Positions 15,973 through 26,771 of a DNA stretch of 64,000 nt are shown here, piece by piece; the first letter of the stretch is position 1, and each line of letters begins with the position of its first letter. The stretch is from Halosimplex rubrum. GTDB lineage: Archaea; Halobacteriota; Halobacteria; Halobacteriales; Haloarculaceae. The DNA is taken from positions 1,364,001 to 1,428,000 of the forward strand of contig NZ_CP058910.1 in the NCBI RefSeq assembly GCF_013415885.1. Direction: 5' to 3'. A program made the translations under genes and the position numbers. The notes under the pieces are model-generated. The model ran no database searches. It was not told the origin of the DNA and saw only the letters and a program-made list of their open reading frames with translations.

Positions 15973-17817
15973 GTGGTCTCGGAGACTGTCTACGTCGGGG
16001 TGGTGGCGCTCTCGACGGCGCTCGCCGTGGCGGTCGCGGTCTGGTTGTGGAACGAGGAGATGAACCTGCAGGGGCAGCTGTTCGTCGGGATCGTCGGCGT
16101 CTACGCCGTGTCGGGCCTGCTGGTGATCGGCGAGCTGCTGGCGCCGTGGCGGTCGTGGATGTTCGCGATGTTCAACTTCGAGGCCGCGCTCACGGGCTTT
16201 CTCCCGCTGCTGTGGTTCCTGCTCATCCTGGAGTACACCGGCTACCTCCGCCGGATCCCCCGACCGGCCGTCTACGCCCTGGTCGGGTGGAACGTCGTGG
16301 TCGGGGTACTGGAGATAACCAACCCGACCCACGACCTGATCTGGAGCGGATACGCGGTCGCCACGTCGCCGTTCCCGCACGTCCAGGCCGAAGGAACGGC
16401 ACTCGCCGCCGTGGTGCTGCTCCCGGGGTCGATACTGTACTACGCGGCGGTCGCGTTGCTGGGCGCGCACCTCCTGGTCGGACCGCGCGTCGCTCGCAAA
16501 CAGACGGCCGCGCTGCTGGTCGGCTACCTCCCGACGTTCGCGATCTTCACGCTGTGGTTCGGTGGCGCCGTCCCGGGGCCGCTGACCGGCGCGCTCGTGA
16601 TCGGGTCGCCGCTGATCCTCGGCGTCGTCGCCTGGGCCGTCTTCCGCCACCAGCTGTTCGACCTGGCGCCGCTGGCGCGGGAATCGGTCCTCGAAGTCCT
16701 CGACGACGCCGTCGTGGTCGTCGACCGCGACCGCCGCCTGCTCGACTACAACGCGGCGGCCGTCGAGACGTTCGGCGCTCTCCCCGACCACGAGGGTGAA
16801 CCCGTCGAGCGACCCCTCCCCGAACTCCGCCCGGTCGACGGGCCCGACGGCGACCGCGACGGGGACCCGGTGACCGGCGACGCCCCGGTCGTCGACCGCG
16901 GGGACGGGACCGCGGCCGCCGTGGGCGAGCCCGACCCGCGCGGCGATCCGACCGAGGTGGCCCCGTCGAACGGGACCGACGACTCTCCGTTCGTCTCGAC
17001 GTTCACGCGGTTCGAGGACGGCGAGGTCAGGGAGTACGACGTGACCGTCTCGCCGCTGGAGGTGCGGGGGTCTGTCGCGGGGTACACGCTGGTGTTGCGG
17101 GACGTGACCGAGCGGCGCCAGCACGTCCGCGACCTCGAACAGCAGACCACCCAACTGGAGCAGTTCGCGGGCAGGCTCAGTCACGACCTGCGGAACCCGC
17201 TGAACGTCGCCTTCGGGCGGGTCGAACTCGCGCGCGAACGGCACGACGACGAGCACCTCGCGACGGCGAGCGACGCTCTCGAACGGATCGAGGGGATCGT
17301 CGACGACACCCTCACGCTCGCCCGCGAGGGTCAGACAATCGACGAGCTCGAACGGGTCGACCTGGCGACCGTCGCCCGCGACGCCTGGGAGACCGTCGAC
17401 ACCGGCGAGGCCGAGCTGGTCGTGGAGCCCGACGCCGGCGTCCGGATCTACGCCGACGCGACGCGGCTGCAGTCGGTCTTCGAGAACTGCTACCGCAACT
17501 GCGTCGAACACGGCGGCGCGTCCGTGACGGTCACCGTCGAACGCTGCGACGACGGGTTCGTCGTCGCCGACGACGGCCCCGGCGTCCCGGCCGACGAGCG
17601 CGAGCAGGTGTTCGAGTACGCCTACTCCTCCGACGACGACGGGACCGGACTCGGGCTCGCCATCGTCGAGGCCATCGCCCGCGCCCACGGCTGGGCGGTC
17701 GAGATGGCCGAGAGCGACAGCGGCGGCGCGAGGGTCGTCTTCTCCGGCGTCGAGACGGTCGAGACGCCCATCGCCGGCGACGGCGGCCGCGTGGTCGTCG
17801 GCGGGGCGGACAACTGA
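15973..17817 (+). CDS. Membrane sensor histidine kinase with 7TM N-terminus and PAS domain
   Basis: 614 residues. Seven hydrophobic helices occupy about residues 1-225, matching the histidine-kinase N-terminal 7TM region. A PAS domain follows (from VLDDAVVVVDRDRRLLDYN, with an Asp/Gly-rich insertion before FVSTFTRFEDGE). The HisKA box is LSHDLRNPLNVAFGR with the phospho-acceptor His near residue 404, and the ATPase has ENCYRNCVEHGG (N), DDGPGVP (G1) and GTGLGLAI (G2). No response regulator gene is nearby. Start GTG 15973 lies 28 bases after a TTTA box at 15942. The 253-base upstream gap (15720-15972) is AT-rich for this window and otherwise empty. Confidence 0.9.
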   Translation: MVSETVYVGVVALSTALAVAVAVWLWNEEMNLQGQLFVGIVGVYAVSGLLVIGELLAPWRSWMFAMFNFEAALTGFLPLLWFLLILEYTGYLRRIPRPAVYALVGWNVVVGVLEITNPTHDLIWSGYAVATSPFPHVQAEGTALAAVVLLPGSILYYAAVALLGAHLLVGPRVARKQTAALLVGYLPTFAIFTLWFGGAVPGPLTGALVIGSPLILGVVAWAVFRHQLFDLAPLARESVLEVLDDAVVVVDRDRRLLDYNAAAVETFGALPDHEGEPVERPLPELRPVDGPDGDRDGDPVTGDAPVVDRGDGTAAAVGEPDPRGDPTEVAPSNGTDDSPFVSTFTRFEDGEVREYDVTVSPLEVRGSVAGYTLVLRDVTERRQHVRDLEQQTTQLEQFAGRLSHDLRNPLNVAFGRVELARERHDDEHLATASDALERIEGIVDDTLTLAREGQTIDELERVDLATVARDAWETVDTGEAELVVEPDAGVRIYADATRLQSVFENCYRNCVEHGGASVTVTVERCDDGFVVADDGPGVPADEREQVFEYAYSSDDDGTGLGLAIVEAIARAHGWAVEMAESDSGGARVVFSGVETVETPIAGDGGRVVVGGADN

Positions 17818-17898
17818 GTCGGGCCCGGCGTCGGTGGGAACGCCCGCATCGACCACCGACCGCACTGCCCGTCGACTGCACTGCGCTTCGGCCGCCGT

Positions 17899-19827
<1,929 letters not shown>

Positions 19828-19848
19828 AGCACCGCATAACGACCGCCC

Positions 19849-19875
19849 GGTTAAATAACTAACTCTCGTGTTAGT
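19849..19875 (-). promoter_or_regulatory. Promoter of the ABC exporter with overlapping operator-like palindrome
   Basis: Read on the minus strand, a TATA-like ttatttaa lies with its centre 27 bases before the ABC exporter ATG. Immediately upstream, where TFB contacts the BRE, is a perfect 6-bp inverted repeat: actaac at 19858-19863 and gttagt at 19870-19875, 6-base spacer. A TetR-family dimer bound here would block pre-initiation complex assembly. Binding is inferred. Confidence 0.6.
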
Positions 19876-19951
19876 CGCGCGGCCCGCCGGACGCGGTTCG
19901 AACCTCCCAGCGGCGCGGAAGGTTTTTGCCCGCGGCCGGCAACACGTCGGT

Positions 19952-20632
19952 ATGGCTTCCGAGGTGGACGTGCAGGGGGACACGCACCAGGAGATAATGG
20001 GCGCCACGTATCACGCCCTCTGCAAGCACGGCTACGCCCACCTCACGATGCAGGACATCGCCGACGAGTTCGACAAGAGCCGCTCGCTGCTGCACTACCA
20101 CTACGACACCAAAGAGGAGCTGATGCTCGCGTTCGTCGACAACACGGTCGGCTGGGTGGGCGCGCGCCTCGCCGAGTCCGACACGGAGGACCCGCTGGGC
20201 CGGCTGGAGGAGTACGTCGACGGCTTCGTCATCGAGCCCGGCGAGGAGGACCGCGAGACGTTCGCCCTGGCCCTGCTCGAACTGCGCGTCCAGGCCGTCC
20301 ACAACGAGCAGTTCCGCGAGAAGCTGGCGACCCACTACCAAACGAACATCGACACCGTGGCCGAGATCATCGCCGACGGCGTCGACGCGGGCGTCTTCCG
20401 CCCGGTCGATCCCGAGGAGATCGGCGAGACCATCTACACCGCGCTCGTGGGTGCCCGGATGTACCAGGTGACGCTCGGCGCCGGCCACGCCAGCCGGCGG
20501 ATGCGCGACGAGATCGCCGAGTTCGTCGTCGACGACCTGCTCGTCGACGGCCGCGCGGTCGCCGAGTTCAACGTCGAGGACGCCGGGTTCGGCAAGGACG
20601 ACGGCGACGACGACGACGACCGCGGGACCTAA
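19952..20632 (+). CDS. TetR/AcrR family transcriptional regulator
   Basis: 226 residues. The N-terminal HTH is complete: GATYHALCKHGYAHLTMQDIA then KSRSLLHYHYDTKEELM (about residues 17-60), followed by an all-helical ligand-binding domain and an acidic C-terminal tail (DDGDDDDDRGT). TetR proteins repress exporter genes until a ligand binds; the divergent ABC exporter with a palindrome on its promoter is the obvious target. ATG 19952 is chosen because it places the HTH at the usual distance from the N-terminus; the upstream extension crosses the shared promoter region. Confidence 0.9.
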   Translation: MASEVDVQGDTHQEIMGATYHALCKHGYAHLTMQDIADEFDKSRSLLHYHYDTKEELMLAFVDNTVGWVGARLAESDTEDPLGRLEEYVDGFVIEPGEEDRETFALALLELRVQAVHNEQFREKLATHYQTNIDTVAEIIADGVDAGVFRPVDPEEIGETIYTALVGARMYQVTLGAGHASRRMRDEIAEFVVDDLLVDGRAVAEFNVEDAGFGKDDGDDDDDRGT

Positions 20633-20657
20633 CGCCCCGGGCCGCAAACGACCGACC

Positions 20658-20963
20658 ATGAAACGCGCCGACCTCGACTTCGAGGGCTTTTTCGACGTGC
20701 GCCAGACGACCGACGACGCCCAGGTCGCCCAGATGACGCTCTCGCCCGGCCAGTCGACCGGCGGGCCCGACAACCGCCACGCCGACAGCGACCAGTGGCT
20801 CTACGTCGTCTCGGGGTCGGGCCGCGCCACCGTCGACGGCGAGGACGTGCGCTTCGAGGCCGAGGACCTCCTCGTGATCGAGGCCGGCGAGACCCACGAG
20901 ATCGAGAACGACGGCGACGAGCCCCTGGAGACGCTCAGCTTCTACGTCCCGCCGATCTACTGA
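20658..20963 (+). CDS. Cupin domain protein
   Basis: 101 residues, a single cupin barrel. Motif 1 is partly recognisable in NRHADSDQWLYVVSGSGRATVDG, and motif 2 in DLLVIEAGETHEIEN, which supplies a metal-binding histidine. Small cupins bind metal ions or small ligands, or act as isomerases and dioxygenases; nothing here specifies which. It starts 25 bases after the TetR gene on the same strand, so it may be part of that transcript. Confidence 0.85.
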   Translation: MKRADLDFEGFFDVRQTTDDAQVAQMTLSPGQSTGGPDNRHADSDQWLYVVSGSGRATVDGEDVRFEAEDLLVIEAGETHEIENDGDEPLETLSFYVPPIY

Positions 20964-21066
20964 GTCGACGGCTGCCGGCGACCGCGAGGGCGACCGCCAC
21001 GCCGCCGACCGCGCCCGAACTTCCGCGACCAGCAGGGTCAAACGCCGACGGCCGTAACGTGGACCC

Positions 21067-21879
21067 ATGCCAGTCGACGACCTCCCGCGACTCGGGCTTG
21101 GGACCTACTCCGACGACGACCGCGAGCAGTGGCGCGAGAACGTCCGGACCGCCCTCGACGCGGGCTTTCGCCACGTCGACACCGCACAGGTCTACGAGAA
21201 CGAACGGTTCGTCGGCGAGGGGCTGGCCGACAGCGACGTGGCCCGCGACGACGTGTGGCTCTCGACGAAGACCGTCCACCACGACGTGCCGCCCGACCCG
21301 GAACAGGTGCCCGCGGCCATCGACGGCTGTCTCGACCGCCTGGGCGTCGACGCCGTCGACCTGCTGTACGTCCACTGGCCCTCGGGGGTCTACGACCACG
21401 AGGAAGTCCTCCCGGCGTTCGACGCCGCCTACGAGGCCGGCAAGACCCGCCACGTCGGGCTGTCGAACTTCACGCCGGAGCTCCTCGACGAGGCTCGGGA
21501 AGTGCTGGACGCGCCCCTCTTCGCCCACCAGGTCGAGATGCACCCGCTGCTCCCCCAGGAGGAACTGGTCGCGTACGCACAGGCGCACGACCACTGGCTG
21601 GTCGCCTACTCGCCGCTGGGGAAGGGGGCGGCGCTGGACGTACCGGAGATCCGCGATGTCGCCGAGAAACACGACGCGACGCCGGCGCAGGTCAGCCTCG
21701 CGTGGGTGACCAGCCACGACAACGTCGCCGCCATCCCGAAGGCCAGCAGCCGCGAACACATGGCACAGAACCTCGCCGCCCGCGACCTCGACCTCGACGA
21801 CGAAGATTTCGAGTTGATCGACTCCATCGACGAGCGCCACCGGGAGATCGACGCCGACCACGGTCCCTGGAACTGGTAG
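21067..21879 (+). CDS. Aldo/keto reductase (2,5-diketo-D-gluconate reductase-like)
   Basis: 270 residues. Catalytic tetrad: Asp38 and Tyr43 in RHVDTAQVYENE, Lys68 in LSTKTV and His103 in LLYVHWPSG. The short loops and the ending with IPKASSREHMAQNL fit the compact AKR5/DkgA-type reductases, distinct from the longer AKR at 11062. Uses NADPH to reduce aldehydes or ketones such as methylglyoxal or keto-sugars in family members. It is the second of three same-strand redox genes after the TetR regulator. Confidence 0.9.
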   Translation: MPVDDLPRLGLGTYSDDDREQWRENVRTALDAGFRHVDTAQVYENERFVGEGLADSDVARDDVWLSTKTVHHDVPPDPEQVPAAIDGCLDRLGVDAVDLLYVHWPSGVYDHEEVLPAFDAAYEAGKTRHVGLSNFTPELLDEAREVLDAPLFAHQVEMHPLLPQEELVAYAQAHDHWLVAYSPLGKGAALDVPEIRDVAEKHDATPAQVSLAWVTSHDNVAAIPKASSREHMAQNLAARDLDLDDEDFELIDSIDERHREIDADHGPWNW

Positions 21880-21944
21880 GCGCCCGTCCGCGAGCGCCAC
21901 ACGATAGGCCAACCACTACGTCGCCGCGCCCCGAGGTTCGATCC

Positions 21945-23381
21945 ATGACAGCCGAGCCGTTCGTCGTGATCGGTGGCGACGCCGCCGGGCTGAGCGCCGC
22001 GAGCAAGTGCAAACGGGAAGCCCCCGACCGCGAGGTGGTCGTCTTCGAGAAGGGCCGGTGGGTCTCCTACGCCCACTGCGGGACGCCCTACTACGTGAAA
22101 GGCGAGATCGACGCGCTGACCGACCTCCTGTCGCTGTCGCCGACGGCGATCGACGACCGGGGGATCGACCTCCGGCGCGAACACGAGATCACGGGGGTCG
22201 ACACCGACGAGCGGACCGTCACGGTCCGCGGCCCGGACGGCGAGGCGCGCGAGCAGTCCTACGGCGACCTGCTGGTCGCGACCGGCGGGCACGCCCTGAC
22301 CGGGCCGATCGACGGGACCGACCTCCTCGGCGCGTTCTCGTTACACGGTATGGACGACGCGGCGGCGATCCGCGCGGCGCTCGAACCCGCTGGCGAGGCG
22401 ACCGTCGAATCGCTAGGCGGCGGGGAGTTCCTCGACCCGTCGGTGATCGAGCCCTACGCCGACCGGACGCCCCCCGAGACGGTCGCCATCGTCGGCGGCG
22501 GCTACGTCGGCGTCGAGATGGCCGAAGCGTTCGTCGCTCACGGGCTCGACGTACACGTCTTCCAGCGGGGCGAGCACGTCCTCGGCCCCTTCGGCGAGGC
22601 CGTCGGCGAGCGCGTCGGGACCGAACTGCGCGACCGCGGCGTGACGCTCCACCTCGGCGAGACGGTCGAGCGACTGGCCGGCGACGAGCGCGTCGAACGG
22701 CTGGAGTGCGCCGGCGGGACCGCCCTGGACGTCGATCTGGCGCTGGTCGGCGTGGGGATCGAGCCGAACGTCGGACTCGTCGCGGACACGCCGGTCGAAC
22801 TCGGCGATTCGGGCGCGGTCGCGGTCGACGACTACGGCCGCACGGCCGTCGAGAACGTCTACGCGGCCGGCGACTGCGCCGAAGCGCGCCACGCCGTCAC
22901 CGGGGAGTTCGACTGGGTGCCGCTCGGCCTGACGGCCAACCGCGCGGGCCGCGCGATCGGGCAGACGGTCGCCGGCGACCCGAAACCGACCGGCGATATC
23001 GCGGGGACGGCGGTCGTCAAGGCGTTCGACCGGGAGTGCGGCCGAACCGGCCTCGTCGACCATGAGCGGGCCGAAGCGGCGGGGTTCGACCCCGTGAGCG
23101 AGACGGTCACGGACGCCTCGCGGTCGGGCTACTACCCCGGCGCGGCGGAGACGGTCGTGACGCTGACGGCCGACCGCGAGACGGGGCGGCTGCTCGGTGG
23201 GACCATCGTCGGCACCGACCGCGCGGCCGTCCGGATAGACACCGTCGCGACCGCGCTGGAGGGCGACATGACCGTCGACGAGGTCGAGACCCTCGATCTG
23301 GCCTACGCGCCGCCGTTCTCGCCCGTCTGGGACCCCGTCCTGACGGCCGCGAAGGTACTGAACGGGTCGCTCGACGACTGA
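21945..23381 (+). CDS. CoA-disulfide reductase / NADH oxidase-like flavoprotein
   Basis: 478 residues, a pyridine-nucleotide disulfide oxidoreductase. The FAD dinucleotide motif is VVIGGDAAGLSAAS (residues 7-20), the single redox cysteine is Cys45 in SYAHCGTPYY, the NAD(P)H motif is VAIVGGGYVGVEMAE and the second FAD contact is VYAAGDCAE. A C-terminal dimerisation domain ends in APPFSPVWDPVL, typical of the CoADR/Nox group. A single Cys in CGxPYY form points to CoA-disulfide or persulfide reduction, or water-forming NADH oxidase activity. ATG 21945 starts 65 bases after the aldo/keto reductase. Confidence 0.9.
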   Translation: MTAEPFVVIGGDAAGLSAASKCKREAPDREVVVFEKGRWVSYAHCGTPYYVKGEIDALTDLLSLSPTAIDDRGIDLRREHEITGVDTDERTVTVRGPDGEAREQSYGDLLVATGGHALTGPIDGTDLLGAFSLHGMDDAAAIRAALEPAGEATVESLGGGEFLDPSVIEPYADRTPPETVAIVGGGYVGVEMAEAFVAHGLDVHVFQRGEHVLGPFGEAVGERVGTELRDRGVTLHLGETVERLAGDERVERLECAGGTALDVDLALVGVGIEPNVGLVADTPVELGDSGAVAVDDYGRTAVENVYAAGDCAEARHAVTGEFDWVPLGLTANRAGRAIGQTVAGDPKPTGDIAGTAVVKAFDRECGRTGLVDHERAEAAGFDPVSETVTDASRSGYYPGAAETVVTLTADRETGRLLGGTIVGTDRAAVRIDTVATALEGDMTVDEVETLDLAYAPPFSPVWDPVLTAAKVLNGSLDD

Positions 23382-23429
23382 CCGCTCGACGCGTCCGAAG
23401 AGTGACCGCGGTGGAGCGCGGTCGTCGCG

Positions 23430-24434
23430 TCAGTCCGCGGCGCTCGCGGCCCCGTCGCTCGCGTCTTCGGCGGTCTCCGACGCCAGCGCGTCGAAGTCGT
23501 AGGCGACGCCGGTCAGGTCCTCGGAGACGGTCCACAGCCGCTCGGCGAGGTCCGCGTCGTAGGAGCGGTCGTTCGAGCGCTGGGGCTCGGGGTGGCCGCG
23601 CATGTCGAACAGGCCGCCGGGACCGATGTACGAGCCGCCGTCGACGCCGGGCGCGGTCGCGGCGTAGGCCAGCGGGAGCGCGCCCATCTCGGCGGACTGG
23701 CCGAGGACGGCGTTGGCCGCCCGCATCGCGTACAGCTTCACCGTCGACCCCTCCTCTCTCGGGCCGCGAGCCTGCAGCGAGGTGTCGGCGTAGCCGGGGT
23801 GACAGGCCGCCGATGTCGTGTCGTCGATACCGGCCGCCGAGAGCCGACGCTGGAGTTCGTAGGCAAAGAGGAGGTTCGCGAGCTTCGACTGGCCGTAGGC
23901 CTCCCACTTGCCGTACGACTCCTCGTGGTGGAGGTCGTCGAAGTCGATCTCCCCGCCCTGGTGGGCGCCGCTGGAGTGGGTGACGACCCGCGTCTCGCCC
24001 GGCGTCTCGACGATCCGCTCTACGAGGTGGGCCGTCAGCGCGAAGTGGCCGAGGTGGTTGACGCCGAACTGCGTCTCGAAGCCGTCGGCGGTCTCCGACC
24101 GGGGGACCGCCATCACGCCGGCGTTGTTGCAGAGGACGTGGATCCCCTCGTAGTCGGCCAGCAGGCCGTCGGCGAACGACTCGACCGACGCGAGGTCGCC
24201 CAGATCGCACTCGCGCACGTCGAGGGCGGTCTCGTCGGCGGGGAACCCCTCGCGCCGGCGGATATCGGCGGCCGCCCGCTCGCCGCGGTCGGTGCTGCGA
24301 CAGGCCATCACGACGGTCGCGCCCTTCCGGACGAACACGCGGGTCGCCTCGAAGCCGAGGCCGCTGTTGGCCCCGGTGACGACGATCGTCTGCCCCGATA
24401 GGTCCGGCACGTCGGCGGCGGTCCAGTTGCTCAT
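23430..24434 (-). CDS. Short-chain dehydrogenase/reductase (retinol dehydrogenase-like)
   Basis: 334 residues. Cofactor motif TGANSGLG (residues 20-27), the NNAG motif at 103-106, catalytic Ser155 in VTHSSGAH and Tyr180-x3-Lys184 in EAYGQSKLAN. Arg47 in ACRS suggests NADP preference. The length and the CHPGYADTSLQ segment resemble the RDH11-13/WWOX-like SDRs that act on hydrophobic alcohols or ketones. ATG 24434 (MSNWTAADVP) is preferred over ATG 24440, two codons earlier. A 15-G tract lies about 47 bases upstream. Confidence 0.9.
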   Translation of the reverse strand: MSNWTAADVPDLSGQTIVVTGANSGLGFEATRVFVRKGATVVMACRSTDRGERAAADIRRREGFPADETALDVRECDLGDLASVESFADGLLADYEGIHVLCNNAGVMAVPRSETADGFETQFGVNHLGHFALTAHLVERIVETPGETRVVTHSSGAHQGGEIDFDDLHHEESYGKWEAYGQSKLANLLFAYELQRRLSAAGIDDTTSAACHPGYADTSLQARGPREEGSTVKLYAMRAANAVLGQSAEMGALPLAYAATAPGVDGGSYIGPGGLFDMRGHPEPQRSNDRSYDADLAERLWTVSEDLTGVAYDFDALASETAEDASDGAASAAD

Positions 24435-24480
24435 ACCCATCGTGCGGGCGCCACCTACTCAAGCCCGGCGCCAAACGACT

Positions 24481-24495
24481 GGGGGGGGGGGGGGG
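24481..24495. repeat. Homopolymer tract of 15 G
   Basis: Fifteen consecutive G on the plus strand, between the MFS stop (24543) and the SDR start (24434), that is in the upstream region of the SDR gene. It is by far the longest homopolymer in the window. It may be a slippage-prone tract or a sequencing/assembly artefact. Confidence 0.9.
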
Positions 24496-24542
24496 CCCGC
24501 CGGATCGGGCCGGCGGCGACGGTGCCGCCGTCGGCCCCCGAC

Positions 24543-25895
24543 TCAGTCGGTGCCTTCGGCCGGCGTCTCCGCCGGGTCGTCGACGACCCGGACGGTGGTC
24601 AACAGGGCGACGATCCCGACCGTGAGGACCGCGCCGAAGACGAACGGCGACCAGTAGACGACGACGGCGTACAGCGCCGTCATGACCGGCGGGCCGACGG
24701 TCCGCCCGAGGCTGCCCGCCCCCTGCGTGACGCCGAAGGCGCCGCCCTGGCGGTCGGCGCTGGTCGCCAGCGAGACCAGCGTCGTCAGCGAGACGTTCAG
24801 CAGGCTATTCCCGAGCGACAGCAGCGTCAGCGCGCCCAGCAGCGCGACCACCCGCGGGCCGAACCCGAAGACCGCCCGCTCGCCCAGCAGCGCCCGGCCG
24901 ATCTCCGGGGAGAACGGGAAGGCGGCGAGCGCGACGACCAGCAGCGCGGCGCCGGCGACGGCGAGCCGCCGGGCGGGGACGACCCGGGCGAGCCGGCCGA
25001 CGAGGACGCCCTGGTTGACCACCGCGAGCGCGCCGACGTAGGTGAGCAGGAGTCCCGCCTGCGAGGCGTCGTAGCCGTACACGTCCGCGACGTATGGGAT
25101 GAACGCCACCTGGATGCCCGAGAAGGCGACCGAGGCGACGAGAAAGGCGCCGACGAGCGGGCCCAGCGTGGCGTCGCGGACGGCGTCGACGAACTGGCCG
25201 ACGACTCGCGGGCGGCCCCCGCTCCCGACGTGGCGGTCGGGTTCGGGCAGGAATCGCCACGTCCCGAGGAAGGCGACGAAGCTCAGGACCGCGGCGCCGA
25301 AGCTCGGCAGCGAGAAGCGCGTCGCCGGGACGAACCCGGGGAAGACGCTCGCCGCACCGGCGACGACGCCGTCGCTGGCCAGCACCGACCCCAGCGCCGG
25401 ACCGAAGACGAACCCCAGTCCGAAGGCGGCGCCGATCAGGCCCAGCGCGCCCGCGCGGCGGTCGACGGGCGTCACGTCGGCGATGTACGCCTGTGCGGTG
25501 GCGATGTTGCCGCCCATCGCACCGGCGAGCATCCGCGCGAGAAACAGCGTCGCCAGCGCCGCGGTCGTGCCCGCGACCGTCTCGACCTCGCCGCCCAGCC
25601 CGAAGACGACCCAGGCGACGGTGTTGGCCAGAAGCGAGAGCATGAGGACCGGCCGCCGGCCGCGGGCGTCCGAGAGCTGGCCCAACAGCGGCGCGAAGAC
25701 GAACTGCATCAGCGAGTACGACGCCGCCAGCAGGCCGTACACCACGTCGGTGCCGCCGAGATCGCGGACGTAGAACGGGAGGATCGGGATGACGATCCCG
25801 AACCCCAGCAGATCGATGAACACGACCGCGAGAACGGCGACGAGCGCCCGCCGCCGCCCGGCGACCGACGCCCCCACGGCGCGAGGGTCCAGCAC
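24543..25895 (-). CDS. MFS transporter (TetA/Bmr-like drug:H+ antiporter)
   Basis: 450 residues, twelve membrane segments. MFS landmarks: VFIDLLGFGIVIPILPFYVRD in the first helix, the loop 2-3 motif GQLSDARGRRPVLM, and the antiporter motif C region GAAFGLGFVFGPALGSVL in helix 5. These match the TetA(DHA1) group of proton-coupled exporters. A central cytoplasmic loop contains FLPEPDRHVGSGGRPR. The start is GTG 25895. It reads in the same direction as thiE upstream and the SDR downstream, but with gaps of about 93 and 108 bases. Confidence 0.9.
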   Translation of the reverse strand: MLDPRAVGASVAGRRRALVAVLAVVFIDLLGFGIVIPILPFYVRDLGGTDVVYGLLAASYSLMQFVFAPLLGQLSDARGRRPVLMLSLLANTVAWVVFGLGGEVETVAGTTAALATLFLARMLAGAMGGNIATAQAYIADVTPVDRRAGALGLIGAAFGLGFVFGPALGSVLASDGVVAGAASVFPGFVPATRFSLPSFGAAVLSFVAFLGTWRFLPEPDRHVGSGGRPRVVGQFVDAVRDATLGPLVGAFLVASVAFSGIQVAFIPYVADVYGYDASQAGLLLTYVGALAVVNQGVLVGRLARVVPARRLAVAGAALLVVALAAFPFSPEIGRALLGERAVFGFGPRVVALLGALTLLSLGNSLLNVSLTTLVSLATSADRQGGAFGVTQGAGSLGRTVGPPVMTALYAVVVYWSPFVFGAVLTVGIVALLTTVRVVDDPAETPAEGTD

Positions 25896-25988
25896 GCTCG
25901 CTCGTTCGGTGCGTGTCGGGGAATAGCTAGGGGCGGTCCCCAGCTCGCCCCTGGCTCGCCGCTCGCTCCCGGTACGCCGTTTGCCCCC

Positions 25989-26630
25989 TCAGTCCCCGCG
26001 AGCGTCGGCGACGGTCCCGGCGAGGTCGCGGGTCGCCGCTTCGGGGTCGTCGGCGCCGGTGACCGCGGTGATGACCGCGACGCCGTCGGCGCCCGCTTCG
26101 ACGATCGGCGCGGCGTTGTCGGCGGTGACGCCGCCGATCCCGACGACCGGGATATCGACGGCCGCGGCGATCTCGCCGACGCGCTCGGGGCCGATCTCGT
26201 ACTCGTCGTCGTCGATGTCGTCCTTCGAGCCCGTGGCGTAGACGGCGCCGACGCCGAGGTAGTCGGCGCCGGCCCGCTCGGCGCGACGGGCGTCCTCGAC
26301 GAACGACACGGACCGGCCGATCAGGGCGTCGGGCCCCAGCTGGTCGCGGGCGACCGGGACGGGCAGGTCGTCGTCGCCGAGGTGAACCCCGTCGGCGTCG
26401 ACCGCGTCGGCGAGGTCGACCCGGTCGTTGACGACGAACGCGACGCCCGCCTCGCGGGTGAGCGTCCGGAGTTTCCGGCCGAGGTGATAGCGCTCGCGGG
26501 CGCTCCGGTCTTTCTCACGCAGTTGCACGACGTCGACCCCGCCGGCGACGGCCGCCTCGACGACCGCTCGCGTCGTTCGGTCCCCCGAGAGACTCTCCTG
26601 CGTGACGAGATACACGCCCCAGTCGGTCAT
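25989..26630 (-). CDS. thiE: Thiamine-phosphate synthase
   Basis: 213 residues, TIM barrel. Diagnostic motifs: YLVTQE at the first strand, VQLREKD with the phosphate-contacting lysine, FVVNDRVDLADAVDADGVHLGDDDLP, IGRSV, ADYLGVGAVYATGSK and VVGIGGVTADNA. Joins HMP-pyrophosphate with thiazole phosphate to make thiamine phosphate. ATG 26630 (MTDWGVYLVTQE) is chosen over an ATG seven codons upstream because family members begin just before the first strand. No other thi gene is in the window. Confidence 0.93.
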   Translation of the reverse strand: MTDWGVYLVTQESLSGDRTTRAVVEAAVAGGVDVVQLREKDRSARERYHLGRKLRTLTREAGVAFVVNDRVDLADAVDADGVHLGDDDLPVPVARDQLGPDALIGRSVSFVEDARRAERAGADYLGVGAVYATGSKDDIDDDEYEIGPERVGEIAAAVDIPVVGIGGVTADNAAPIVEAGADGVAVITAVTGADDPEAATRDLAGTVADARGD

Positions 26631-26771
26631 TGACGACGACTCCGAGCCCACCTACCTGTTACTTTCGAACCGTCTCCCCGACCGACACGTCGGGGACCGC
26701 CGGACGGGACGGGGCGAACACGCCGTCGGAGCGCGCTCGGGCGGCGACTCGCGCCGGCTTCGCCGCCGCAG

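Noticed and set aside
19890-19905. ggttcgaacc, resembling a tRNA T-loop
   Set aside because: The flanking bases do not form a T-stem and no anticodon or acceptor arm can be folded; it lies in the TetR/ABC intergenic region.
25989-26630. Thiamine gene cluster
   Set aside because: thiE stands alone; the neighbouring MFS and helicase genes have no thiamine link, and no TPP riboswitch motif was seen upstream.
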